The notes under the pieces were generated by a model. That model had not been told where the DNA came from, made no database searches, and worked only from the letters and a program-made list of their open reading frames with translations. Shown in pieces: positions 1-11,340 of a DNA stretch of 64,000 nucleotides; position 1 is the stretch's first letter, and every line of letters begins with the position of its first letter. The position numbers and the translations under genes were made by a program. This DNA comes from Paramarasmius palmivorus (taxonomy: Eukaryota; Basidiomycota; Agaricomycetes; Agaricales; Marasmiaceae), in the NCBI GenBank assembly GCA_037176845.1, contig JAYKXP010000169.1, positions 18,501-82,500 on the forward strand. Reading direction: 5' to 3'.

Positions 1-396
1 TGTCCCGTTTTGGAAGCTGCTAAGTGCTGCCGCTGGGTGCCGAGAGCCTGCTAGGTGGTCCGGATATAGTGGAAAAATGCCCCCACCAACCTTGCAATGT
101 CACCATGGTACTATTGTCCTTTCACATTGCAATGTCCGAACAAGGTCGGCTGAGTGTAACCCAACCGGTTAAAACACTTCCAGAACGTCACCAAGACGAA
201 CTAGTATAAAGTTTCACTAATAGGAGAAGTGTAGAGTAATACACAAAGCCAACAACTTGGTCTTTATCGCAACCTCTCAAGTTCTTGTCTGCAGTAAGAT
301 CTCAACTAGTCTTCTCAATAAGGCTAGGGCCTGACTTGGGTAGAGTTCTGATCGGACAATAGCAATCTATTCGTACGATAACGACATACAACACGT
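1..396 (-). repeat. LTR-A family fragment (5' edge of window)
   Basis: On the minus strand about 225-350 closely matches 44307-44398 (the stretch around AAGACTAGTTG...GACAA and AACTTGAGAGGTTGC). About 345-396 is weakly like the segment around CGAATAGA in the copies at 57948-59486 and 61496-63187. Bases 1-224 have no match I can see elsewhere in the window. It is cut off sharply at 396, where LTR-B begins. Confidence 0.5.
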
Positions 397-1204
397 TGTG
401 AGGGTACCAGAACGAAATCGCTGAAAAACAGTCATTTTGACACTAATTGTTGTGTTCAGAATCACACTAGTACATCATACTAAGTACTATATGGACTTGG
501 TATCACTGCTAGGAACCTAGTAGTGCGCATATAAGGAATAAGATAGGCATGCACTGCATAGTGAATACTAGCTACGTGCACATAGACGTTGATGTCATCA
601 TGAGCCCTATATGATTGCGCTAGGATATGCGTTGAAACCTGTAGACCGTATCTATACTCTATTATCAGGCTGGAACCTTATGAGGACATGCTACTGTACA
701 TGGTAGACTTCCTAGTAGGTCATATGGCTACACTATACTCGTGCTATGGGACATATGAGATGGGATAGTGAACAAGGACCAACTACCACAGCGTAGAAGG
801 ACCCTAGGGGATAAATCAGAGCTATATATCAAATACAGTAGAAGCTGGAGGTGCGAGTCACCTTCGAGAGCAAAGTTACTTGGATTAGAAATGTCCAAGT
901 AACTGGGTCATCAATACAAGGACCATATGGGGGCTTAATAGCTTTCCACTATCGATCAGAATATCCCTCAAGCATTGAGTTGGGATTCCTACTGCTAGTA
1001 CAGACACTAGTGAGGGACATATAGTCCTATAACAAGGGAACAGATAGGATTCTGTGCCAGGACTGTCCTAGGACATAGAAAATATAATATAGAACTACAA
1101 GGGCGCAGAGCCTAACTTCCTCGGATACGAATCTGAAGCGTTTTGGTCTAGATCAGACTCCTAGCAAGTTCCAAGCGGAATAACTATGTCCTAGCACCGA
1201 TATC
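397..1204 (+). repeat. LTR-B copy 1 (solo-LTR-like, about 0.8 kb)
   Basis: Nearly collinear with the reverse complement of 23822-24623 over about 800 bp. The match starts at TGTGAGGG (397) and stops after CCGATATC (1204). It begins with TG and has a CA at 1195-1196 close to the end, so a solo LTR is plausible, but I see no target-site duplication and no coding capacity. The class is inferred; what is directly seen is the two-copy inverted repeat. Confidence 0.6.
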
Positions 1205-2619
1205 TGAAGTGACTGATTTTTCATCCTGAACTCGATTTTGAGGTTCCCCAAGTCCCCAGATCACTCCTTGCATCCATAGTACATGTTTTCTGTAATTGTG
1301 CAGGATTTGATTAGTCTGGCATATGAATTCCTGTCATGGGATCCATGGAGGCAATTTATATTCCTGTTCTATGCATAGTGAACGGTCTCTCTTTCATTTT
1401 TGGTGATTTTAGGAGCAATCCCCATGCTCCAGTACAGAAAAACCCCTAAAAATGCGATTTTTTATGTATTTTTTATGTAGCAATATACAGATGTATTCAA
1501 AAAATGTGCTTTCATAGTAGGGAAGTGTATTTTTGGTGCCTGAACTCGATTCTGAACTCCCCTTGGTGCTGGGATGCTTCCCTGAGGTGCTATTCATGTA
1601 CTACTGCCTGTGTTACATAACTGTACAATACATTGGATTGAACAAGGTGTTGCACATAAAGGAGTGCTTGGGCAGCTATGTAGTTGTCATCTATACATAC
1701 TAAATTGGGTTATGAACAAGAATTAGCCCATTCCAATCATTCCCTGTGGTATAGTATTACCAATGTCCAAAAAAGCGAATTTAGCTGTAATAAATCTGGA
1801 AAAATAGGCAGCTCTCCAGGACTGTAAACGAAGCAAGGGGACATATATATCATCTCTGATTCACAATATCTAAGCCCCAGCTGCACTACACCCCATCCTG
1901 TAATTTTATTCCCCTAATTTCGGAGATTTTCAGTATTTTTGATATTTAAGCACCATTATCCCACTAATCTATGTACTATTTGGTGTCCCCAGGCTTGTAT
2001 TTAATGTATCTAGGTCCTCCAACTTACCCCATGTCAATATCTGCCCTGTAGCCCAAGATCCAACAGGCCATTTTCCTGAATTACCATATTTGGACCGCTT
2101 TTTTTGCATTCCCCTGCCCCCCAATTGCAGGGGCATGCTTTTGGAACATAATAGAACATATTCCCTCAAAAATGCGATTTTTATAGCCCCCCAGCATGCC
2201 CCAATAGCCCCCCAATGCATTGATTCCAGGTGGAAAATGATGAGGTAAGGTCACCTTCCATTTTGGGAAGCCAAAAGCGGAGTAGGGAGGCACCCAGATG
2301 ATGTCAGGAGGTGTGGGAATAATTTTTCCGCAAAAAAAGCGCCCAAAAAGCGCACTGTTACATCATGGAAAGAGCACCTTCCATTTTGGGATGCCAAAAG
2401 CGGTGTGGGAACATCTCCAGATCTCAAAAAAGCGGCCTGTTTCCTTTCCAGAAGGTGTGGGAATGATCCTTCCCAATTTAGAAGCACCCAAAGCGGACAG
2501 TACCTCTTATCTGCCTTGATTACTTGTCCTCTACTTTTGTTAAAGTAGTCGTCCGCTACATTTGCAAAAGTCGTTCTGATAACTGTCAAGCACTATTGTT
2601 AAAGTATGGCTACATCTGG
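1205..2619. other. No gene recognised; short internal repeats
   Basis: No convincing coding sequence. There are short direct repeats: a motif containing TTCCATTTTGGG and GCCAAAAGCGG occurs at about 2254-2280 and again at about 2377-2402. A motif AAAAATGCGATTTTT occurs near 1449 and 2169. These look like eroded repeats rather than genes. Confidence 0.4.
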
Positions 2620-3806
2620 TGGGGGATCTACTTGCTTGCCTTTCATATCGAAATGGGCCAGCTTATATACCTTCTAGCTGTCTTATTTACCCATAATCTA
2701 CAAATACATACTTCTAGCTATGATTCTGATGGCCCGCTGCCCATACAAGGTATAGAACTACTTAAGAAGGAAATGAAATATTCTTTTTAGACGATCTTTT
2801 GTTCATATTCTGGGTTTATTTGCATTTTGGTCCTGAAAGCAGTTCCAAATATTTGGCTAGCTCCACGTTAGAAATCGCTTGGTGAACTATCCTTCTTCCT
2901 TGTGCTGACTCACTCTTGCTAGACTGCATGGTACATAGCTGTTCAGCGGAGATGGCTCTCCTTGGTATCGGATATCATCAGGAACTGCCTAGACATCTTC
3001 CCTTCGAGTCCCTTCCTTAGAGTCTATTCTTCTATATTCTTCTAGGTTCAAGAATGCGTAATTCTATCACCCTTCCAAGCTAGTACTTTGTCTAGCCAGG
3101 GGAAAGGTACAGTCTCTCATCTGAGATCCAATCTTCTGGTTGGTTTCGGATCTACACCTTTCGGTGATGATTCTGAAATGTTTCTGGGCAGGTAACTCGC
3201 TTGTAGTAAGTGGCTAGCATAAAACCCTAAAACCTTGCTTGCTTATCAATTCAATCTTCGGCTGTCTAGCTTTGGATCTTGTCGATTTTACTAAGCTATG
3301 CTGAGAGCTTTGGATTAATCCAAGCTGCAACACACGCGCTTCCTCCGAGAACGGAAGATCCTCTTTCCATCATATCCTGCCAGTGTCTAGACTGGTCAGT
3401 CAACAATGTGTCTCTACACCTATGTGTCTATTCTGTGCCAAGTTCAAATCCCCTTGGTCGCAGACATTATTCAAGGTCTTTAGTTGCAACAACTCTTCCA
3501 GATCAGTTGTATAGCCTCATAAGAAGTCTATAGCCAATTCCATAGTGTTTCTATAGATGACACAACAACTGTCCTTCTAGTATAGACAGTCCTACAGTTT
3601 TCAGACACATCTAGCATGCATGGCTAAGTCCCCAGCTACCATAGCCTGATCATATGATCCATGAACAAGCATATAGACAACTAGTTACTCTTTGTTAGAG
3701 CCTAAGTCTGCTTTCACTAGCTGCTCGGGCTCACACTAGTGCTCTTGTTTCCCTTATCAAGCATATTAAAACCCGTTGAAGGCAAGAATATTCGTCTAGA
3801 TATGCA
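2620..3806 (+). repeat. LTR-C copy 1 (about 1.19 kb, inverted partner at 12034-13219)
   Basis: Almost identical to the reverse complement of 12034-13219, from TGGGGGATCTACTTGC to GATATGCA. It contains an 84-codon open frame (3279-3533) whose translation is conserved in the partner with only about five substitutions. That mostly reflects overall sequence conservation, since the frame has no recognisable domain. The TG...CA ends suggest a solo LTR. No matching target duplication was found. Confidence 0.6.
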
Positions 3807-3954
3807 ACTTGTAATATCAAGCCCACACCAAGGGTGTGGGCCAGTACGAATTCAATCAAACCAAACTTGTATGTATAATGAATTGGAAGGATTTCAATAC
3901 ATACATTATCCAAATGGTAATACTATATTCAACAGTTGGCAATGAAATATCAAT

Positions 3955-4045
3955 TCCATTATGGTCAAGTGGTTAAATTGCTGCTCGCATTATCAATGAC
4001 TTCCCTTAGTTCTAATGTTCAAACCTGTGGAAGAGCACTTATTTG
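3955..4045 (+). repeat. tRNA-derived SINE-like head (Ser/Leu-like)
   Basis: An A-box-like stretch at 3961-3978 (ATGGTCAAGTGGTTAA) resembles the D-arm of tRNA-Ser/Leu. A B-box-like stretch lies at 4016-4027 (TGTTCAAACCTG). The roughly 55-nt spacing is what tRNAs with a long variable arm show. A remnant acceptor pairing (TTCCA before, TGGAA after) also fits. The stems are too damaged for a working tRNA, so I call it a SINE head or tRNA pseudogene. Confidence 0.5.
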
Positions 4046-4989
4046 AGATGTTCTATTTTTAAATACTTAATAATGTCTGGCGCATTTCCGCACAAATGCG
4101 CCAAAGGTTACTAATCAATGTATGATGTCCACTCACCAACTTGCTTGCCTATTTTATTGTTTCAATAGCCAGTTCAATATAAAAATTATTGTGCTCAATA
4201 TACATGTAAGTCAGAAAAGTAGTAGCCTACATTCCGAGTTGCTGGCCCTGAGTAGACTAGCAGATATCGGCTGAAACATCGGAAATATCGGGGGACACAA
4301 ATAGAGGCTGTGGGAAGACCTGAAAATGCCCAACAAAGCACGAATTCTCATTACATTGCGAATTCGTAATTTATATTTTGGACTATATCAACGGGACAGG
4401 CAGAACCAAAACTGTGATTGAGAGAGTGGGTGTATAACCAAGGTAAAACCTGGGGGATCCTCCCCGATACAAATGTACACATACCATATATAAAGGAGAG
4501 AGAGGTGACTAAGAGAGATACAAAATAGGTAAAGGAATGATGGTGACCTTTGAGTGTGACACATACTTTTGGTCTGGATCCTTGGTACGTGATGCCTTTG
4601 GGCTGTAGCAACTGTAACGTAGCGTGATTGTGACTGCGTGTCCATGTGTTGGGTGGTGTGCTGTGGCATGGGTGTCTCGTTGTGACAGGGTATAGGGTGT
4701 GCAGTGTAACACAAGATGTTACTAGGCGTGACATCTGTAACCCTTGTTGTGACTTTCTGTAATGTGGGCTATGCTTGCCCACACGATATCTTTCGGAAAC
4801 GGCATTCCGTCCAATTTCTGAAGCTTGCCTTCGCAACAAAGGAGGTTAGTGTGACATTCTGGAACTTGGCAAGCCGGTGAGACATTACTCTTATTGTGAC
4901 CAAGTTTGGTAACTGGCCAGTACTTCTTCTTTCTTTCTGAGAGTCTCTACTGAGAGACTAAGGGAGATGGGATCTTCAGGGAGCTTGCC
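4046..4989. other. Unassigned; possible eroded LTR on minus strand
   Basis: No gene recognised. The minus strand of about 4350-4850 has a TATA-like CTTTATATATGG near 4490 and is open for 162 codons, but the translation has no recognisable domain and is rich in His, Thr and Ser. TG...CA ends can be picked (about 4852 and 4368), but without a target duplication. Near 4941-4958 there is a small perfect hairpin (AGTCTCT-ACTG-AGAGACT). Confidence 0.25.
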
Positions 4990-6620
4990 CTCTTTCTTTC
5001 TATCTTGAGGAAGTTGAGGTTGGCACCAGCAAGAAAAAGGTAGAACTTAGGGAAGTTCCACCAACATTGAAACTGGGAGAGAAGGTTCATCATACCATTT
5101 TTCATGATGAAACAGGCTTCCATTCCAATGACCAATCCAACTATATTTGGGTCAGAGATGGGGAGGCACCACTCCAAAGCAAGGGTCATGGCCACCTTAT
5201 TTATGCATCCGACTTCATCATTGAGAGATGTAGGTGCTTGGTTTTGACAGAGGAAGAGATTGCAGAACAAATGAAACTTCCATTGTGTCCAGTAGCTCAG
5301 CCAGCTACTTCCGCATCTGCGACTACAGATACTCCAGCAAGTACCAGCTCAGTTCAGCCTGAGGCAATGAAGGGTAAAAAGAAAAAGAAAGGCAAGGCAA
5401 AAGCAAATAAACAACTATCATGGAATGTTGGGAGAACTCTTGCTAAACATGCTGCAAGTGTAGAAAGAGAGAAAATCCAAGATGAGAATGTCAAGTATTG
5501 TCTTGATTCTTTTGATGCGAGGCAGATTATCTATTCTAGTGCAAACTACAACCCATGGTGGGACATGCCACAACTGATCTCACAGGTACTCTTCACTGCC
5601 ATTTATTTTTCTGTTACTCATGTCAGTTCATAGGTTAAAGATGTTATTAAAATTTTTGAGTGCAAATTTCCTGATGCAGTTGCAGTCTTTGTCTTTAACT
5701 GTTCATCTGCACATGAAGCATTGCCAGCAGATGCTCTTTTGGCTCACAAGATGAATAGAGGACCTGGTGGTAAGCAGCCTAAAATCCACGATACTTATAT
5801 ACCATCAACTGGCACACCTCAGTTGATGAGTTATCCTGATAACTACTGTGGTGTTGATGGTAAAGGGTGCTCACTTGCTGGGCAGCCAAAGGGTATGGAA
5901 CAGATTTTGCGCAAGCGTGGACTTCTTGATGGGTTGATCAAGCAGCATGGCAACAAGCTTGTTGCACAATGTAAAGAGTGCACTCAATCACAGGCCACCC
6001 GTGAAGCAGCTCTCAAAGAGGCTACAGCTTTACAAGAAGAGGCTGAGGGTGAATTAGAGGGCACTTCTCGTTGTGCCAGTTGTTCAGTTGGTGACAAAGA
6101 CTTGGAACATGTAGGGGACTGTTGCATGGAACAGGTGTTGGCACTTCAGAAGGATTTTAAAGAGGAGAAACCTCTTTTGCAGTTGGTGATCAAACAGGCA
6201 GGACATAAGTGTATCTTCCTGCCTAAGTTCCACTGTGAACTAAACCCAATAGAGATGGTGTGGGGACAAGGAAAACAATGTACATATCAATTGTCTAGAT
6301 GGACTTGATTGAAGCTTACTCATTAGATTTCCAAGAACAGGCTGATGGAACATTCAAGACTGCAAAGGAATTAGTTCCAAAGTGCTTGGATAAAGTAACC
6401 ACCGATAACATCTGATGTTACTTCAATCACTGCTAGAAGTATCTAGATGCATATTGGTGAGTCCGACTTTGTTTTCTAGATCATTTTGCTGATAAACCCT
6501 TGCATTACAGACAAGCCCTCAACCTCACACAGGCTACATATGCTGTCAAGAAGTATAAATCTCATCCATCAGCAAAAACTGTAAGAGGTTATGCAGCTGT
6601 TATATATCATGTAACTAGAT
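4990..6620 (+). pseudogene. DDE transposase, C-terminal two thirds (basidiomycete type), decayed
   Basis: Spliced reading: exon to 5585, intron 5586-5633 (GT...AG), exon from 5634, and a further intron near 6455-6511. The first catalytic Asp lies in FHDETGFHSND (about 5098-5130). The second sits in FVFNCSSAHE, where the expected Asp is Asn (codon 5697-5699). The third acidic residue is in FLPKFHCELNPIEMVWG (6217-6267). After that the frame breaks, but the conserved tail KYLDAY...ATYAVKKYKSHP can be followed to about 6585 through two in-frame stops. This matches an abundant transposase family of basidiomycetes remembered by its FLPKFHCELNPIE signature. The N-terminal DNA-binding part is absent here, but a matching piece lies inverted at 8742-8460. 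It is not functional. Confidence 0.75.
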
Positions 6621-7489
6621 GGAACATACCTCAACAGTAACACAAGAATACCACTGGGGATATAAGAGGGTGTTGGGGTGTCATAAACCCCAACTAGTCT
6701 TAATGTTCATATCAAGTTGCGCTGTATATATCAAGTAGTCAGTAGAACAAGTAACATAGTTTATAGCATATACCACAGGTTACAATAAGTTGCAAGGGAA
6801 ACAGCAGGTAGCAGGGGAAGCAGCGAGTAATGAGAGAAATAGCAGGTAGCAGGTGTAACAGCAGGTAGTATGGGTAATAACAGGGTAGTAGCTGGTAACA
6901 AGGATAATAAGTAGTACCAGTCCTAATCTTCCAATTGATTCACAATGCATATTACTAGTTCCACTCTTTGCGAGATACAAGAATCAAATTGAATCCATTA
7001 ATGTCTGTCTACTACACTTTGTACACATATATACAGTCAACTAGCTATATACCCAACGCCCACGGTCTTTGAAGTCAGTGACATATTTCTAAGAGAGATA
7101 CATTTAGGCGCATACAAAGACTGACAATCAAGGTGACTTACAAGCCAAAGGTAGCCGTGTTGAATGTGAAAGCGCGGGGACCAGCTGGGAAACTCTGAGT
7201 ATCGACAAACCCATATATGTCCAGCAACAGCACAATGTTAATATTGATGGCAGTTTAGGGTAAGGAGGATGATTGAACAGAGTGAATTGTGTGACTGATG
7301 TTGAAGTTACAGAGAGGGTGAACAGTGGACATGCATTCAAGCAATGTGGTCGAGTGTCTGACCCAGCTTGGATGACTGAAGACCAGAAGACTAAGTAAAG
7401 TACATAGAGGAAACAGCATTGGTTACACACTTTTAGCCCAGCAATCTATCAACATGTTGTATCTCAAGCGGCTTGTGACCTGAGACATG
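6621..7489. other. No gene; degenerate GCAGGTAGCAGG minisatellite at about 6783-6915
   Basis: An imperfect tandem repeat built on AGCAGGTAGCAGG(G/T) spans roughly 6783-6915. Beyond it (6916-7489) I see no gene. About 7259-7320 loosely resembles 44515-44565 (GTGAATTGTGT...ATGTTGA...TTAC), which suggests another dispersed repeat. Confidence 0.4.
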
Positions 7490-7860
7490 GGAAGAACAGA
7501 TGAAAACTAGAAGTAAGAAAGAGAAGAAATACTGTGGATCATGATGCATGATGGATGGGGCTGACAGGAGCAGTGGAACAGTGGAAAAGGGCCAGGAGGA
7601 TGGGAGGATGGTGGTGGAAGGGAAGAAAGGGAAGTTGGGGGAGGAGGAGTCTGACGGTGGCCTTTATGTGAAAAAATAGCCTGCACACAGACTACTTGAG
7701 GGCAGGGCATAGGGCATAGGGTTTGGGTAAGGCATCAGTCATAGGGTGGTAGGTGTTGTTGTTGCTGTGACTTTGTGTCAAGGTTGTTTTGAGCTGGCAG
7801 TGGTTGGGCTTGAGCTTGATTAAGCTAGGGTGATGACACTGCTATGATGTCACAGTCTGG
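7490..7860 (-). repeat. Dispersed repeat, inverted partner of 9600-9930
   Basis: On the minus strand this segment aligns with 9600-9930 on the plus strand. Shared blocks include TGCCCTGCCCTCAAGT, GGTCTGTGTGC (AGTCTGTGTGC here), TTCACATAAAGG and CCCTTTCTTCCCTTC. The pyrimidine-rich part gives Pro/Ser-rich translations on one strand; these are compositional and not a protein family. The copies are clearly diverged. Confidence 0.5.
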
Positions 7861-8459
7861 CTCTTTATCACTGGATTTTCTTGCACTTCCTTTTACCCCA
7901 AAATTTTGATGACTAATCGCTTGACGCTGTGGCTTTGCAGTCACTTTCAATGGTCCACAAACCAGAGTGGATGAATGATAGCTAATGCAGTCACACTCTC
8001 TGTTAGATCTCAATTTAGTATTTGGACTTGGGCTAGGGTTTGTCTGCAGGTATGTGTTATATTTTACGTTGAGACACCCTAAATGTGTCTGGGCGTGTAA
8101 TTTGTCAGAATCACCCTTTTTACCAACACACTATGCGTAGAAAGTGTGTAACTCTACAGCACGTGTACTGATAGTGGGAAGAGGCCTTACAAGGTACTTA
8201 CACTACCACGCTGTGTTCTAGTATCATGTTGGTACACCTTGCCAGACTATATGCAGAGCTGGAGCATTCAGAAACAGTATAAAATATCAAGTGGAGACAT
8301 CTGGCATCATGACAGCTTTGACCAAGACAGAAGAAACCCTTAGCGCCTATCTCCAGATTTGGTAACATAGATGTCCAGGCACAGACCTTAGTTCTGAACC
8401 TTGCCAGAAGTTCGCAAGGCTGGGACATATGAATATAAAAAGTCTATTAGAACTATATG
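7861..8459. other. No gene recognised
   Basis: Short open frames only, with no motif I recognise and no second copy in the window. Confidence 0.4.
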
Positions 8460-8742
8460 TTAGAGTGACTGTTTGGATAAATGAGAAATTACTAAAGGTA
8501 AAATATCTTCGAACATTGTTTTAGCATAGCCTTCATGAGCCTTCACAATGTCATCATGTTCATGTCCATCAATATAAACACCTTTGCTATACTTCCAAAG
8601 TTTGGAACCCAATTCCTTCAACCAATTCACAGCAGTAACAACCAAAATATTGTTGTCAATCTCAAGTTCTGGAAACAGAAACTCATTGACATAATGGTGA
8701 AGGAAATAAAAGTGTATATTACCCTTCATTATTGTAGTAGGA
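8460..8742 (-). pseudogene. DDE transposase, N-terminal/linker fragment
   Basis: The minus-strand translation contains TAVNWLKELGSKLWKYSKG followed by VYIDGHEHDD. This is the characteristic WL..LG....KG(V/L)Y(V/I)DGHER.D stretch that precedes the catalytic domain in the transposase family of the 4990-6620 pseudogene. It ends at a stop at 8460 before any catalytic residue. Its 5' side is cut by the solo LTR at 8748-9170. Order and content make it the missing front part of the 4990-6620 gene, but in opposite orientation. It could also be an independent copy. Confidence 0.65.
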
Positions 8743-8747
8743 CAATA

Positions 8748-9170
8748 TGTTAGAATCTATATCAAAGTATTACCAGTTAAACTGATCAATAACAATGACT
8801 AGAACTCAATGCAATTGACTGTGATCACCTAAAAGTGTTGATAATAGTAACTTTTGTATTGAAAATGTATTTCAAGTGTCAACTCTCTGTGACATGCAAG
8901 TAATTACTGTTTGTTTGTACCTATTGTGACACAGATCACTCGAGGCATTGAAACACCATCCACTAATGCAAAAATATGTGTTTTACATACTCCTATATGC
9001 CCATACACCATAGGTAGGTTCAATAAGTAAAGTAAAAGATATAAATAAACATAAATGCAAGTGTATGTGCAGTAGAACAAGCATAATTAGAGTGCCAAAG
9101 TAGACTTTGTTTATCTTGTTGGACTTAGTGTTGAAGAAGTGTTTCATCAACTTCATCACTTTATTCAACA
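8748..9170 (+). mobile_element. Solo LTR, LTR-E family, TSD CAATA
   Basis: 423 bp, TGTTAGAATC...TTATTCAACA, flanked by the perfect 5-bp duplication CAATA (8743-8747 and 9171-9175). Homologous copies lie at 38978-39391 (+), 41437-41719 (-) and 47243-47657 (-). No internal retrotransposon region is attached, so it is a recombined solo LTR. Confidence 0.9.
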
Positions 9171-9175
9171 CAATA

Positions 9176-9599
9176 TTACCCTCTTATTATCTGTTACCAG
9201 CACTGTTATACTATGGATAAAGCACATGTAATAACAGAGTGGTATAAGGGTGATAACACCCCTACTACAGTAATATAAGGTAGTAAGGATTGGGAACTAT
9301 AGTAGTGCAGTATAAACACTAAAATTCATCATAAAATCATACTACAGTAGTCTAGAATTATACTAGGTATATTACAGGTAGCATGGGATATATCACATAC
9401 CTGCATTTATTCTACATATCCAGTTATTGATCAGAATTGATCTGGGCTAGCACACTGACCACATTTATCTATGATGATCAGGCTAATGGCTAATTTCAAG
9501 TGGAGCTAGACATGTACAAACCTGTAAATCAGTTAAATGTGTTCTAGGAAGTTGGGCCTTGGACAAGCCTTAGAAGTGTGGAAAAGAATGCCATGGCAG
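9176..9599. other. No gene recognised
   Basis: AT-rich and without a conserved open frame or second copy that I can see. Confidence 0.4.
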
Positions 9600-9930
9600 C
9601 AGCTGAATTGATAACATCACTGAGATATGTCATCACAATTCCTTCAACAACAACAACAATGATGACTCCAAGCCCAGTCTTTTTTCAAGTCCTCTGTCCT
9701 TTGCCCCCTGGCCTATGCCACCCTATGTTCTACACCCTGTGCCCTACACTCTGTGCCCTGCCCTCAAGTGGTCTGTGTGCACTTCAAATTTTCACATAAA
9801 GGCTGCTCCCAGATTTCTCCTCTCCAAACATCCCTTTCTTCCCTTCTACTACCATCTTCCTTCCTCCCAGTCCTTTTCTGTCATTCTCCTGTCCATATTT
9901 CTCCATTAATGATGCATGTTATGTTTATGG
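9600..9930 (+). repeat. Dispersed repeat, inverted partner of 7490-7860
   Basis: The best-matching core is 9715-9830 (CCCTATGTTC..., TGCCCTGCCCTCAAGT, TTCACATAAAGG). Pyrimidine-rich, with Pro/Ser/Leu-rich translations in several frames and no domain. It abuts LTR-D at 9943. Confidence 0.5.
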
Positions 9931-9942
9931 TATTGTTTCTGT

Positions 9943-11067
9943 TGTGAGGCTTATAAAACACTTGTAAACAAGTGAAATATATATGCCAAGCTGTGCAAGT
10001 GGGGTTTGACATTGTCAAAGGATCCATACAATTGACACAAGAAACCAAACTAGTATGTTAGTTGAACATCTACTAATCACTAGAACACAAGGGAAGTGTA
10101 TGAGCAATGAATGAAACAATGTAATAATATGTCAGAGTTTTAGATCGAACTCTGTTAGCAGCGATAGTGCAGAAAGTGTGATAAATGATAGCAGATAACC
10201 AGAGGGGTTGAGAGAATACAACTCTGTGTGATTCAATATAGTATGTAGGGTTTTCTGTCTAGCTTTTATACATGAGTGAGGGATAAAAGATAATCCTAAA
10301 GGTATGAGAATAGATACTAAGTAACTAGAAATAACTGCACAGTCAGTGTCAGTAACTGTCAGTAAATGGTGGTACAAGCGGTACAAGTGGGTCAAAGCAA
10401 CTGTTCTATGTATATCTACTTTCTTAGTAACTGTGGCATAGGTGGAATAAAGTGGAAAATAACTTGTCTAGTGATATCTAAATTTAGAATTCCAACATAA
10501 TATAATATGGTCTTAATATACAATCAAGATGATGTGAGCCAACCTATAATCTATATATGACTATCTCTATATGTTCCTATAATGCAAAATAACCTATCAA
10601 ACCTGACAAGGGCAAAGACCTATATTCCTATAAAGCACTGGTTACACTAGTCAAACTAGCATAACAATACAGGCCACCTATAAGCTAGTGGGGCTCCACA
10701 CTAGTCTAGAAACAATAAATCCTATCCAAAGAGACTAGATGAACTAGCTCTGTCCTATGGGTATCTCAAAGTTCTAATTTCATGACTCTAGTATTATAGA
10801 GAAGGGCTTTTCAAGGTTTAATTTTCTAAGTTCAGTTTCTAAGCACACATCACCTCTATGGTTAACAATAGAAGACAAGAACTTTTGCTATTGAGCACTA
10901 GTGCTATGTATATAGCAGGGTAATTGCTTGAGAGCTTTCTAGTGGAATCTCTGCTGCTTATATACCCATAATCCATACATATTTTACATATAAGTGAAAG
11001 TGGACACAATAAAGTAAAGAAAAGGAAGGTTTTGGATATATCAGTCAGAACTCAACATTATTTTGCA
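9943..11067 (+). repeat. LTR-D copy 1, interrupted by a solo Copia LTR
   Basis: It starts TGTGAGGCTTATAAAACAC and ends CATTATTTTGCA, the same ends as copy 2 (18522-23747). Without the nested solo LTR (10130-10497 plus one 5-bp duplication) it is about 750 bp. TG...CA ends suggest a solo LTR. I found no target duplication. It carries one copy of the block GTGGGGCTCCACAC where copy 2 carries three. Confidence 0.65.
10130..10497 (-). mobile_element. Solo LTR of the Copia-1 family, TSD TAATA
   Basis: 368 bp. It shares with the LTRs at 19010-19326 and 23041-23357 the end TGTCAGAGTTT, GAACTCTGTTAGCAGC, ACCAGAGGGGTTGAG, GTAGGGTTTTCTGTCTAGC and the terminal TTCCAACA. The perfect duplication TAATA (10125-10129 and 10498-10502) proves a separate insertion followed by loss of the internal region. 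It is more diverged than the pair of the complete element, so it is older. The strand is given in the sense of the complete element. Confidence 0.92.
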
Positions 11068-11340
11068 GGTGTAAGGACCATAGAGTATCCCTCATCGTTT
11101 TCTTCACCACTTGAACACTGTGGATAGCCAGTAACACCCATATGTCATCAACTTTACATTCTTACAGATACTTAGCTATTGTATATGCAATATTTACTAA
11201 CATTTGTTCTGTATAAATTCTCTTTTTATATATAACCCTTGTACAAGTACTTAGCTAGACAGTCTTGGAATTAACACTGTAAACCCCTCAGCCTATGTTC
11301 ATACAGTTATCTTCAGCACTCACTGTGTTTACTTCAACCA
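11068..11340 (-). pseudogene. Fragment paralogous to 48172-48430 (gene segment with intron)
   Basis: It aligns with 48172-48430 from AAGGACCATAGAGT to the block GTTATCTTCAGCACTCACTG. In the other copy this region covers the start of an exon (48225 leftwards) and a presumed intron with donor GTGAGCACTGAAG. Here the donor is GTGAGTGCTGAAG. Both copies therefore come from the same unknown multi-exon gene. The fragment abuts LTR-D. Confidence 0.5.

Noticed and set aside
3340..3480. A tRNA gene in LTR-C (B-box-like AAGTTCAAATCCCC)
   Set aside because: The arm around it does not form the five-pair T-stem, and no matching acceptor or A box is present.
6783..6915. A CRISPR-like array (regular GCAGGTAGCAGG units)
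   Set aside because: The units are contiguous and degenerate, without spacers. It is a minisatellite in a eukaryotic genome.
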